From CAIYPH01 sp043744375 (GTDB lineage: Bacteria > Pseudomonadota > Alphaproteobacteria > Acetobacterales > Acetobacteraceae): a DNA stretch of 19,373 nt. Positions within the stretch are counted from its first letter, which is position 1, and every line of letters begins with the position of its first letter. A program made the translations under genes and the position numbers. The DNA lies in the NCBI GenBank assembly GCA_043744375.1, contig JAYTUU010000114.1, positions 1 to 19,373 on the forward strand, in the 5' to 3' direction. The notes under the pieces were generated by a model, which had not been told where the DNA came from, did no database searches, and saw only the letters and a program-made list of their open reading frames with translations. Shown here one piece after another: positions 1-5,940 of this stretch.

Positions 1-72
1 CTCAACATCAGCCAAGCTGACTTCCACGGCGAGTGGAACTACACTTTTCAGCCGCGAAAACCAGATAATTGA
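1..72 (+). CDS. C-terminal end of a probable ISAzo13-type transposase (partial at window edge)
   Basis: Reading frame 1 is open from the window edge to TGA at 70-72 and encodes 23 residues containing the motif DFHGEWNYTF. An FHGEWNYT-like motif close to the C-terminus is, from memory, typical of ISAzo13/Rhodopirellula-type DDE transposases (PF07592). The frame is open to the left edge, so the rest of the gene should lie upstream. No terminal inverted repeat could be identified in the 91 bp that separate it from mltG. It could also be a decayed 3' fragment of such an element. The call rests on one short motif and is moderate at best. Confidence 0.45.
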   Translation, partial: LNISQADFHGEWNYTFQPRKPDN

Positions 73-100
73 AGCGACTATTCTGCATCAATCCCTTAGT

Positions 101-125
101 GGGGTCGAGGGGCAAAGCCCCCGCC
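101..125. repeat. small G/C hairpin downstream of mltG
   Basis: GGGGC (109-113) and GCCCC (117-121) form a short hairpin with an AAA loop inside a G-rich then C-rich stretch. It lies about 40 bp beyond the mltG stop and resembles the short palindromes found in other intergenic spaces of this window. There is no T-run on the mltG side, so a terminator role is only possible. Nothing else is recognisable between 73 and 163. Confidence 0.35.
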
Positions 126-163
126 TTGCTTGCTTCCCTACCCCACTCTCGCCCCCGCCGGCA

Positions 164-1129
164 TCACCGTGTGGCTAGGAACCGGGCGACGTTTCGGTGG
201 TGGTCTTCGAGGGTTTTGGCGAAGGCGTGGCCTCCGGTTCCGTCGGCGACGAAGTAGAGGTCATCGGTGGGGAGTGGTCTGGCGACGGCTTGCAGGCTGG
301 CGAGGCCGGGGCTTCCGATGGGGGTGGGGGGGAGTCCGGTGATCCGGTAGGTATTGTAGGGGTTGTCGCGGTCGAGTTCGGCGCGGGTGATGGTTCGGCC
401 GCCGGTGGCGAGGCCTCCGGTGGCGGCGTAGATGACGGTGGGGTCGGATTGCAGTTTCATGCCGCGTTTGAGGCGGTTGAGCAGCACGCCGGCGACGCGG
501 GCGCGTTCTTCCGGCCGGGCGGTTTCGCGTTCGACGATGGAGGCGAGGGTGACGAGGTCGTTCGGGGCGTCGAGCGGCAGGTTGTCAGCGCGTTCGGACC
601 ACAGCCGCGCGACGGTGCGTTGCATGGCGAGGCTGGCGCGTTCGACGATCGCGGCGCGGCTCATGCCGTGTTCGTAGGCGTAGGATTGCGGCAGCATGGC
701 GCCTTCCGCGGGCACCGGCGGGTTGCCGGCAAGGGCCTCGGCGCGGTCGAGCAGGAGGGCGATCTGGGCGGCGGTGAGGCCTTCGGGGATGGTCAGGCGG
801 TGTTGCACGGGGCGAGCGTTGCGCAGGATGGCCAGCACGTCCTTCAGGCTGGCGGCGGCGGGAAAGACGAATTCCCCGGCGCGCAGCGGGCCGGCATAGG
901 CGGTGAGGAAGGCGGCGGTGCGGAACTCCGTCGGGTCCGCGATCAGGCCGGCCGCGCGCAGTTTCGGGCCAATTTCACCGGGTGAGCCGTGCGGAATGAT
1001 GAGCGTGCGTTGCTCCGGCAGCGGGCCGGGCGCGAGATAGCGGAGGCGCGCCTTCTCGAAGCCGACGACGCTGCCGGCACCGAGGGCGCCGATCAGTGCG
1101 AGGGCGATGATCCCGGTGCGCAGCCGCAT
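164..1129 (-). CDS. mltG: endolytic murein transglycosylase MltG (YceG-like)
   Basis: MltG is an inner-membrane-anchored lytic transglycosylase that cuts nascent peptidoglycan strands and so sets glycan chain length. The 321-residue protein begins with a short basic segment and one hydrophobic stretch (about residues 7-24), consistent with a single N-terminal membrane anchor. The YceG domain fills the rest. The family signature ASIVERET is at 196-203, with Glu200 as the expected catalytic residue, followed by LQSDPTVIY (227-234) and the conserved DNPYNTY (255-261). Length is slightly short for the family, which is usually about 330-400. The gene starts 9 bp after the fabF stop, so it is almost certainly the last gene of the fatty-acid cluster, an arrangement common in alphaproteobacteria. 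ATG at 1129 fits the anchor; no better start is visible. Confidence 0.95.
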   Translation of the reverse strand: MRLRTGIIALALIGALGAGSVVGFEKARLRYLAPGPLPEQRTLIIPHGSPGEIGPKLRAAGLIADPTEFRTAAFLTAYAGPLRAGEFVFPAAASLKDVLAILRNARPVQHRLTIPEGLTAAQIALLLDRAEALAGNPPVPAEGAMLPQSYAYEHGMSRAAIVERASLAMQRTVARLWSERADNLPLDAPNDLVTLASIVERETARPEERARVAGVLLNRLKRGMKLQSDPTVIYAATGGLATGGRTITRAELDRDNPYNTYRITGLPPTPIGSPGLASLQAVARPLPTDDLYFVADGTGGHAFAKTLEDHHRNVARFLATR

Positions 1130-1138
1130 CCGCTGCGG

Positions 1139-2401
1139 TCAGGCGGCCCGGCCGAAGACGATGGAGGCGTTGGTGCCACCGAAGCCGAAGCTGTTGGACA
1201 GCGCCATGTCGATCTTGCGTTCCTGCGCAACCTTGGCGACCCGGTCGACGACGCTTTCCCGGCTCGGGTTTTCGAGGTTCAGCGTGGGCGGCGCCACGCC
1301 GTCGCGGATGGCGAGGATGGAGAAGATCGCCTCGATCGCGCCGGCGGCCCCGAGCAGATGCCCGGTGGCGGATTTGGTGGAGGACATTGCCAGGCCGCGG
1401 GCGGCGTCGCCGAAGAAGCGTTCGACCGCCTGGAGTTCGAGATCGTCGCCGAGCGGGGTCGATGTGCCGTGGGCGTTGACGTAGCCGATCTGTTCCGGGT
1501 TCAGCTTGCCGTTGCGTAGTGCGGCCTTCATGGCGCGGAAGGCGCCGTCATGGCCTTCGGCGGGGGCGGTGATGTGATAGGCGTCGCCGGACATGCCGTA
1601 GCCGATCACTTCGCCGTAGATTTTCGCGCCGCGCTTTTTGGCGTGCTCGTATTCCTCCAGCACGACAACGCCGGCGCCCTCGCCCATGACGAAGCCGTCG
1701 CGGTCCTTGTCCCAGGGGCGGGAGGCCTGCGCGGGGGTGTCGTTGAAGCCGGTGGACAGCGCGCGGGCGGCGCAGAAGCCGGCGAAGGCGATGATGTTGA
1801 CGCCAGCCTCGGCCCCGCCGGCGACCATCACATCGGCGTCGCCGAACATGATGAGGCGCGCGGCATCGCCGATCGCATGCACGCCGGTGGCGCAGGCGGT
1901 GACGGCGCTGTGGTTGGGGCCTTTGAAGCCGTATTTGATCGAGACATGACCGGAAGCCAGGTTGATCAGGGCGGCCGGAATGAAGAACGGCGAGACGCGG
2001 CGGAGCTTGCCCTCATGGATCTGAACGGCCGCCTCGTAGATCGTCTCCAGCCCGCCGACACCGCTGCCGATCATCACGCCGGTGTTGCAGCGGTTCTCCT
2101 CGTCCTCGGGCATCCAGCCGCTATCCTCGACCGCCTCGGTGGCCGCGACGATCGCGTACTGGATGAAGCGGTCCATCTTCTTGACGTCCTTGGAGGACAC
2201 CCACTCGGCGACATCGAGCTTGCCATCGGCGCGCGTGCCCTGCGGGATCGTGCCGGCGATCTTGGCCGGCATGTCCTTCACATCGAAGGATTGAATGGCC
2301 GAGATGCCGGACTCGCCGTTGATCAGGCGTTTCCAGACATGCTCGACGCCCAGCCCAAGAGGGCAGGCGATACCCATACCAGTGACAACAACGCGTCGCA
2401 T
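1139..2401 (-). CDS. fabF: 3-oxoacyl-[ACP] synthase II (KAS II)
   Basis: FabF condenses malonyl-ACP with acyl-ACP in the elongation cycle of type II fatty-acid synthesis, in the cytoplasm. The 420-residue protein has the full thiolase-fold condensing-enzyme layout. The active-site Cys170 lies in VTACATG, His311 in NAHGTSTPLGD, and His348 in SATGHLLGA, with Lys343 just before it. The glycine-rich SNSFGFGGTNAS motif is near the C-terminus. Cys-His-His marks an elongating KAS I/II rather than FabH, which uses Cys-His-Asn. Length is normal for FabF. It starts 39 bp after acpP, and mltG follows after 9 bp. The acpP-fabF pairing is conserved widely and couples carrier protein to its elongating synthase. 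Confidence 0.98.
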   Translation of the reverse strand: MRRVVVTGMGIACPLGLGVEHVWKRLINGESGISAIQSFDVKDMPAKIAGTIPQGTRADGKLDVAEWVSSKDVKKMDRFIQYAIVAATEAVEDSGWMPEDEENRCNTGVMIGSGVGGLETIYEAAVQIHEGKLRRVSPFFIPAALINLASGHVSIKYGFKGPNHSAVTACATGVHAIGDAARLIMFGDADVMVAGGAEAGVNIIAFAGFCAARALSTGFNDTPAQASRPWDKDRDGFVMGEGAGVVVLEEYEHAKKRGAKIYGEVIGYGMSGDAYHITAPAEGHDGAFRAMKAALRNGKLNPEQIGYVNAHGTSTPLGDDLELQAVERFFGDAARGLAMSSTKSATGHLLGAAGAIEAIFSILAIRDGVAPPTLNLENPSRESVVDRVAKVAQERKIDMALSNSFGFGGTNASIVFGRAA

Positions 2402-2440
2402 CGCTCGAATCCTTACTTGCCGCCGGATATGCGGGGTGGG

Positions 2441-2680
2441 CTAGGCGGCTTTCTGCTTCTCGATGTACTCGACCGCATCCTTGACGGTGTTGATCTTCTC
2501 GGCGGCATCCTCGGGGATCTCGACGTTGAACGCCTCCTCGAAAGCCATCACCAACTCAACGGTGTCGAGGCTGTCGGCACCGAGATCGTCGATGAACGAC
2601 GCGTCCGCGGTCACCTTGCTCTCCTCGACGCCGAGATGCTCGACGACGATCTGCTTCACCCGCTCGGCGATATCGCTCAT
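2441..2680 (-). CDS. acpP: acyl carrier protein
   Basis: This is a 79-residue acidic carrier protein that holds growing acyl chains on a 4'-phosphopantetheine arm. The attachment serine is Ser37 in GADSLDTVEL, and the helix II recognition sequence is intact. The start is set at ATG 2680, preceded by AAGGAAGACCT, a good ribosome binding site. An upstream in-frame alternative at 2710 would add ten residues (MDRQAGKGRP) with no counterpart in ACPs. About 300 bp separate it from fabG on the upstream side, unlike the tight spacing elsewhere in the cluster. This leaves room for its own promoter, as is usual for the very abundant ACP. Confidence 0.97.
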   Translation of the reverse strand: MSDIAERVKQIVVEHLGVEESKVTADASFIDDLGADSLDTVELVMAFEEAFNVEIPEDAAEKINTVKDAVEYIEKQKAA

Positions 2681-2769
2681 AGGTCTTCCTTTTCCCGCCT
2701 GCCGGTCCACGCGCCCGGCTCGTGTTTCAAAACTCTTGTCCAGCCGCAGGCCGAAACCGCGCGGCGCTT

Positions 2770-2798
2770 AGCATGGTTTCCTCCGCCACGCTAACCAA
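2770..2798 (-). promoter_or_regulatory. weak candidate promoter for acpP-fabF-mltG
   Basis: On the minus strand TTGGTT (2798-2793) is followed after 17 bp by CATGCT (2775-2770). This matches a sigma-70-like layout, with transcription starting roughly 80 bp upstream of the acpP start codon. Both boxes are poor matches. The case rests mainly on spacing and on the 300-bp gap that interrupts an otherwise compact operon. Confidence 0.25.
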
Positions 2799-2880
2799 GG
2801 CAAGCCCCGATTCGCGCCAGTGCTCCCCCGACTAATCCATATTGGGCCGCGCCGCTACAAGCACGCGGAACCGCCACAGG

Positions 2881-2980
2881 GCAATCGGGTGAAGGCTCAA
2901 GCCGCAATCAAGGCTCCGCCGGCGGCAAGGGGCGTGCCCCGTCGCGCGAATGCGCGCTGCGCACGACGCCGCCGGAGGTG
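2881..2980. repeat. repeat mosaic between fabG and acpP: family B end joined to family A end
   Basis: Positions 2881-2894 read GCAATCGGGTGAAG, identical to the terminal sequence of the family B element at 4945-4958. Ten bases later CAATCAAGGCTCCGCCGG (2905-2922) matches family A ends at 17520-17537 and, reversed, at 14170-14187. The palindrome GGGGC-GT-GCCCC follows at 2929-2940. Positions 2952-2978 are a perfect 27-base inverted match to 8848-8874. This is a patchwork of pieces seen elsewhere in the window rather than an intact element. It ends 4 bp from the fabG stop codon. The rest of the gap, 2681-2880, holds only the possible acpP promoter. Confidence 0.8.
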
Positions 2981-2984
2981 CGCT

Positions 2985-3722
2985 TCAGATCATCGCCATC
3001 CCGCCGTTCACATGCAGTGTCGCCCCGGTGACCCATCCGGCTTCGGTGCTGGCGAGATAGAGCACGGCGGCGGCGATATCGGCGGGGTCTCCCATGCGGC
3101 CGAGCGGGATTTGTTCGTTGAGTTTGGCTTTCTGGGCGTCGGTGAGGGCGTGTGTCATCGGGGTCGCGATGAAGCCGGGGGCGACCATGTTGACGGTGAT
3201 GCCGCGGCTGGCGACTTCCTGGGCGAGGGCTTTGGTCATGCCGACCAGGCCGGCCTTGGCGGCGGCGTAGTTGGCCTGGCCGGGGTTGCCGGTGGCGCCG
3301 ACGATCGAGCCAATGCCGATGATGCGGCCGGCGCGGCGGCGCAGCATGCCTTTGAGGGCGGCGCGGGCGAGGCGGAAGGGGGCGGTGAGATCGACGTCGA
3401 TGACGGCCTGCCAGTCTTCGTCTTTCATGCGCAACGCCAGCATGTCCCGCGTCAGGCCGGCGTTGTTGACCAGGATGGAGAGCGGGCCGGCGGCCTGTTC
3501 GGCGGCGGCGACGAGGGCGTCGGGGGCGGCGGGGTCGCTGAGATTGGCGGGGCAGACATGCGCGCGGTCGCCGAGTTCGGCGGCGAGGCTGTCGAGCGCG
3601 TCGCGGCGGGTGCCCGAGAGGGCGACGATGGCGCCCTGGGCGTGCAGGGTGCGGGCGATGGCGGCGCCGATGCCGCCGGAGGCGCCGGTGACGAGGGCGG
3701 TCTTGCCGTCGAGACGGAACAT
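2985..3722 (-). CDS. fabG: 3-oxoacyl-[ACP] reductase
   Basis: FabG is an NADPH-dependent reductase of the short-chain dehydrogenase family that converts 3-oxoacyl-ACP to (R)-3-hydroxyacyl-ACP. The 245-residue protein has the cofactor motif TGASGGIG (12-19), NNAG (86-89), and the catalytic Ser139, Tyr152 and Lys156 (SIVGATGNPGQANYAAAK). C-terminal HVNGGMAMI matches the FabG type. One oddity is the segment normally reading NVNLT or VNLT. It reads VDVDLT or IDVDLT-like here, with Asp111 (codon GAT) where the Asn of the SDR tetrad is expected. It lies 11 bp after fabD, in the same transcript. Identity as FabG rests on context as well as motifs, since SDR proteins are numerous. Confidence 0.96.
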   Translation of the reverse strand: MFRLDGKTALVTGASGGIGAAIARTLHAQGAIVALSGTRRDALDSLAAELGDRAHVCPANLSDPAAPDALVAAAEQAAGPLSILVNNAGLTRDMLALRMKDEDWQAVIDVDLTAPFRLARAALKGMLRRRAGRIIGIGSIVGATGNPGQANYAAAKAGLVGMTKALAQEVASRGITVNMVAPGFIATPMTHALTDAQKAKLNEQIPLGRMGDPADIAAAVLYLASTEAGWVTGATLHVNGGMAMI

Positions 3723-3733
3723 TTTATGATGCC

Positions 3734-4693
3734 TCAGAATGTTTTCAGCAAGGCTTCGATGTCGGCCGGCGTGCTCGCGGACGCGCCTGTGGCCTCCGGT
3801 GCGATGCGCTTGACGAGGCCGGAAAGGACCTTGCCGGAGCCGAGTTCAATGAAACTGTTTACGCCGATTATGGCCATGGCCTGCATGCATTCGCGCCAGC
3901 GCACGGTCGCGGTCACCTGTTCGATCAGGCAGCGGACGATCTCGTCGGGGTCGGTCACCTTGGCAGCGGCGACGTTGGCGATCACGGGCACGCTGGGCGC
4001 GCGCGGGCGGGTGCGTTCGAGGGCGGCGGCCATCGCGTCGGCGGCGGGGGCCATCAGCGCGCAGTGGAAGGGGGCCGAGACCGGCAGCAGCATGGCGCGC
4101 TTGACGCCTTTGGCGCGGGCCAGTTCGCAGGCGCGTTCGACGGCCGCCTTGGCGCCGGAGACGACGACCTGGCTGCCGCCATTGTCGTTGGCGGGGTCGA
4201 TCACTTCTTTCTTGCCATCCGGGCCGATGGCGGCTTCGGCGCAGATTTCGCGGGCGAGATCAAGCTCGCAGCCGAGCAGGGCGGCCATCGCGCCCTCGCC
4301 GGCGGGGACGGCTTTCTGCATCGCCTGGCCGCGCAGTTTCAGCAGGCGGGCCGCTTCGGGAATGGAAAAACTGCCGGCGGCGGCGAGGGCCGAGTATTCG
4401 CCGAGCGAGTGGCCGGCGACGACGACGGCGCGGTTGGCGAGCTTGAAGCCGCCCTCGGTTTCGAGCACGCGCAGCACGGCGAGCGAATGCGCCATCAGCG
4501 CGGGCTGGGCGTTTTCGGTGAGGGTCAACTCCTCGGGCGGGCCTTCGAACATCAGCTTGGAAAGCTTCTGTTCGAGCGTGTCGTCGACTTCCTGGAACAC
4601 TTCACGGGCGGCGAGGAAGGCGGTCGCGAGGTCGCGGCCCATGCCCGGCGCCTGGCTGCCTTGGCCGGGGAAGATGAAGGCGTGCACGGCCAT
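3734..4693 (-). CDS. fabD: malonyl-CoA:[ACP] transacylase
   Basis: FabD moves malonyl groups from CoA to acyl carrier protein and supplies every elongation round. The 319-residue protein opens with FIFPGQGSQ. It carries the nucleophile Ser96 in GHSLGE, Arg121 in LRGQAMQ, which binds the malonyl carboxylate, and His210 in SAPFH. GSGKVLSGL lies near the end. The length is normal. ATG 4693 is preceded by GCGGAGAG, an acceptable ribosome binding site. fabG follows after 11 bp. A TTGACA box 53-58 bp upstream suggests that transcription of the whole cluster begins here. A block of 20 extra residues around 157-175 (IGPDGKKEVIDPANDNGG) is typical of alphaproteobacterial forms. Confidence 0.97.
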   Translation of the reverse strand: MAVHAFIFPGQGSQAPGMGRDLATAFLAAREVFQEVDDTLEQKLSKLMFEGPPEELTLTENAQPALMAHSLAVLRVLETEGGFKLANRAVVVAGHSLGEYSALAAAGSFSIPEAARLLKLRGQAMQKAVPAGEGAMAALLGCELDLAREICAEAAIGPDGKKEVIDPANDNGGSQVVVSGAKAAVERACELARAKGVKRAMLLPVSAPFHCALMAPAADAMAAALERTRPRAPSVPVIANVAAAKVTDPDEIVRCLIEQVTATVRWRECMQAMAIIGVNSFIELGSGKVLSGLVKRIAPEATGASASTPADIEALLKTF

Positions 4694-4724
4694 GATGGAC
4701 TCTCCGCTGGATTTTGAGTGGCGG

Positions 4725-4751
4725 GGTAATGGCGGGGGCCGAAGGTGTCAA
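4725..4751 (-). promoter_or_regulatory. candidate promoter for fabD operon
   Basis: The minus strand has a perfect TTGACA box (4751-4746) inside ACAATTGACACC, followed after 15 bp by ATTACC (4730-4725), or after 16 bp by TTACCC. Transcription would start about 25-30 bp before the fabD ATG. The -10 match is weak and the spacing short. The position at the head of the operon, just outside the repeat island, supports it. Confidence 0.42.
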
Positions 4752-4776
4752 TTGTTACTGCCGGCAAGGCCAGGGC

Positions 4777-4858
4777 CATCGGGTGAAGCCCGGCCTTGCA
4801 GGTCTCGGCACTCATCCTGCCTCTGACGGTTGCGCATCGCGTTGCCCTTCACCCGATG
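4777..4858. repeat. family B repeat, copy 1 (uninterrupted)
   Basis: An 82-bp unit is bounded by a perfect 12-bp inverted repeat, CATCGGGTGAAG at 4777-4788 and CTTCACCCGATG at 4847-4858. The first 40 bases from ATCGGG match copy 2 (4948-4987) at 34 of 40 positions. The last third, GACGGTTGCGCATCGC followed by CCCTTCACCCGAT, matches the end of copy 2. It has no coding capacity. It has the look of a small non-autonomous repeat or a structured RNA-forming intergenic element. Confidence 0.7.
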
Positions 4859-4880
4859 TCCGTGGGTCGGCGCGGCAGGC

Positions 4881-4930
4881 AAGCGTGGGCACAGAGGACA
4901 CAGAGGAGAAAGGCAAGGCAAGCCACAGAG
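4881..4930. repeat. family D inverted repeat, left arm (CACAGAGGACACAGAGG)
   Basis: Positions 4881-4905 are a perfect 25-base inverted match to 5246-5270. The similarity continues through AAGGCAAGCCAC to about 4930, opposite 5222. The two arms are about 290 bp apart and enclose family B copy 2 and family C. The CACAGAGGACACAGAGG core is purine-rich and probably belongs to a dispersed genomic repeat. No gene lies between the arms. Confidence 0.75.
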
Positions 4931-4944
4931 GGTAGAGGAGAAGT

Positions 4945-5121
4945 GCAATCGGGTGAAGCACTGCATTGCAGGTCTCTGCCCTCATCTTTCCCCGGATGGC
5001 GTCATTGCGAGCCCTTGCGAAGCAATCCCGCATCGCCATGAGACCGTTTGGGCGGCTCTGGATTGCTTCGCAAGGGCTCGCAATGACGGTTGAGCACCGC
5101 CTTTCCCCTTCACCCGATTGC
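4945..5121. repeat. family B repeat, copy 2, split by a family C palindrome
   Basis: The ends are a perfect 14-bp inverted repeat, GCAATCGGGTGAAG (4945-4958) and CTTCACCCGATTGC (5108-5121). The left 40 bases and the right 35 bases match copy 1, but a block of about 90 bp (5000-5088) absent from copy 1 sits between them. The unit is flanked by an 18-base direct repeat, GGGTAGAGGAGAAGTGCA, at 4930-4947 and 5125-5142. On the left this overlaps the element end by three bases. On the right it is separated from the end by three bases. Confidence 0.75.
5000..5088. repeat. family C perfect 29-bp inverted repeat (GTCATTGCGAGC / GCGAAGCAATCC type)
   Basis: The left arm, 5000-5028, and the right arm, 5060-5088, are exact reverse complements over 29 bases, with a 31-base loop. 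The arms begin CGTCATTGCGAGC and end GCGAAGCAATCC. From general knowledge, this repeat type is widely dispersed in bacterial genomes. As RNA it would form a very stable hairpin. It lies inside family B copy 2. Confidence 0.9.
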
Positions 5122-5221
5122 CCTGGGTAGAGGAGAAGTGCAGGGAGAGGAGACGTGGAGATGGCGCGCAGCGCATCATCCTCGCGGCCCGCGCCAGCGC
5201 GCTCCAGGCTTGCTTCTCCTC

Positions 5222-5270
5222 TTCCTCAGTGGCTTGCCTTGTCTTCTCTGTGTCCTCTGTGCCCACGCTT
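5222..5270. repeat. family D inverted repeat, right arm
   Basis: This is the reverse complement of 4881-4930, with the outer 25 bases (5246-5270) exact. The stretch between 5122 and 5221 holds the second copy of the 18-base direct repeat and nothing else I recognise. Between 5271 and 5318 I see no feature. Confidence 0.75.
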
Positions 5271-5318
5271 GCTTGCTTTTCTTGCCGCAGCGGCAGTTCG
5301 GTAAGGCCTGCGTAACGG

Positions 5319-5588
5319 TTGGCGGTGCATGCTGGTCCGGACCTGGGACAGGAGATACGCCAATGTGCGGCGCTGACCGATGGGGCGACGCTATGGGCGT
5401 TCCGCTGGGCGTCCGACGGCAAGCCGCCGACGTTGTACTGGCGCGAGGACGCGGCGGGGCTGATCATCGTCTCCGAACCGATCGACGATCGCCGGGCGGA
5501 CTGGCACGCGGTGCCGGCGGGCGGCTGCCTGATGGCGGCGCCGGGGCAACGGGTGCGGGTGGGGAGCCTGATGGCGGAGGCGGTTTGA
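5319..5588 (+). pseudogene. C-terminal remnant of a class II glutamine amidotransferase (YafJ-like)
   Basis: This 89-codon frame encodes LWAFRWASDGKPPTLYW, then GLIIVSEPIDD, then DWHAVPAGGCLMAAPG. That order matches the C-terminal end of class II glutamine amidotransferases of the YafJ/EgtC type (Ntn-hydrolase fold), where a radical-free Cys2 nucleophile normally follows the initiator Met. Here the N-terminal part is missing. An in-frame TAA at 5313-5315 sits just upstream, and the only near start is TTG 5319. Intact members are about 230-280 residues. The lost region corresponds to the side where the repeat island lies, so rearrangement there is the likely cause. Without the N-terminus no glutaminase activity is expected. 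A short functional protein cannot be excluded. Confidence 0.55.
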
Positions 5589-5721
5589 ATGGCGCAGGTA
5601 TGGCGCAGGGTATGGCGCGGAGTATGGCGCAATAATTGGCGCGAAATTGGCGCATTTTGGGTGTTTTTGGCGGAATTCCGGGAAATTCAATTGGCGCACT
5701 GAATGGCGCAGAATTGGCGCG
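5588..5721. repeat. short-period TGGCGC array
   Basis: TGGCGC begins at 5590, 5601, 5613, 5625, 5637, 5648, 5692, 5704 and 5715. A variant, TGGCGG, is at 5668. Steps are 11 or 12 bp, and the one large gap (44 bp) is four steps. The unit is roughly ATGGCGCAGGT/ATTGGCGCGAA. It starts at the stop codon of the amidotransferase remnant. The units are far too short for CRISPR repeats and spacers. Confidence 0.8.
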
Positions 5722-5728
5722 GTCCCTG

Positions 5729-5760
5729 TACGTACTCGGATAAATACGTACTCGGATAAA
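5729..5760. repeat. tandem 16-bp direct repeat TACGTACTCGGATAAA x2
   Basis: Two exact copies of TACGTACTCGGATAAA lie side by side at 5729-5744 and 5745-5760. Related CGTACT or TACGTACT motifs follow at 5767-5772 and 5843-5850. The motif contains the palindrome GTAC. It lies some 180-240 bp upstream of the rpsF promoter candidate, and no regulator gene is nearby. It could be an operator cluster. Confidence 0.7.
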
Positions 5761-5771
5761 TCGCTCCGTAC

Positions 5772-5810
5772 TGCGCCATAAGCCCCGCCTTCGGCGGGGC
5801 TTATGGCGCA
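5772..5810. other. perfect 18-bp hairpin with UUC loop
   Basis: Positions 5772-5789 and 5793-5810 are exact reverse complements around the triplet TTC (stem end GCC-TTC-GGC). The outer bases of the right arm, TTATGGCGCA, carry the same TGGCGC word as the upstream array. No T-run follows on either side, so it is not a standard rho-independent terminator. It may still stop or shield transcripts. Confidence 0.75.
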
Positions 5811-5940
5811 TCGTTCGGCCGGTGTTTGTACTAAAAAAGGAGTACGTACTAGGTATCTTTTCTGAAAAGCCGTTTCAAGTGAAAAATCGAACATATCACG
5901 AACAATTGTCCGCCCCGCTCGCCGCGCAACCCAAAGCGCC

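Noticed and set aside
2820..4826. A 668-codon open frame on the plus strand
   Set aside because: It lies opposite fabG and fabD, has low-complexity Gly/Ala/Arg sequence and is explained by GC-rich codon bias of the real minus-strand genes.
5588..5721. CRISPR-like array
   Set aside because: The repeat word is 6-8 bp with 11-12 bp steps. There is no room for spacers, and no cas gene is present.
5772..5810. Rho-independent terminator
   Set aside because: The hairpin is perfect, but no T-run follows on either strand, and there is no clear gene to terminate apart from the remnant.
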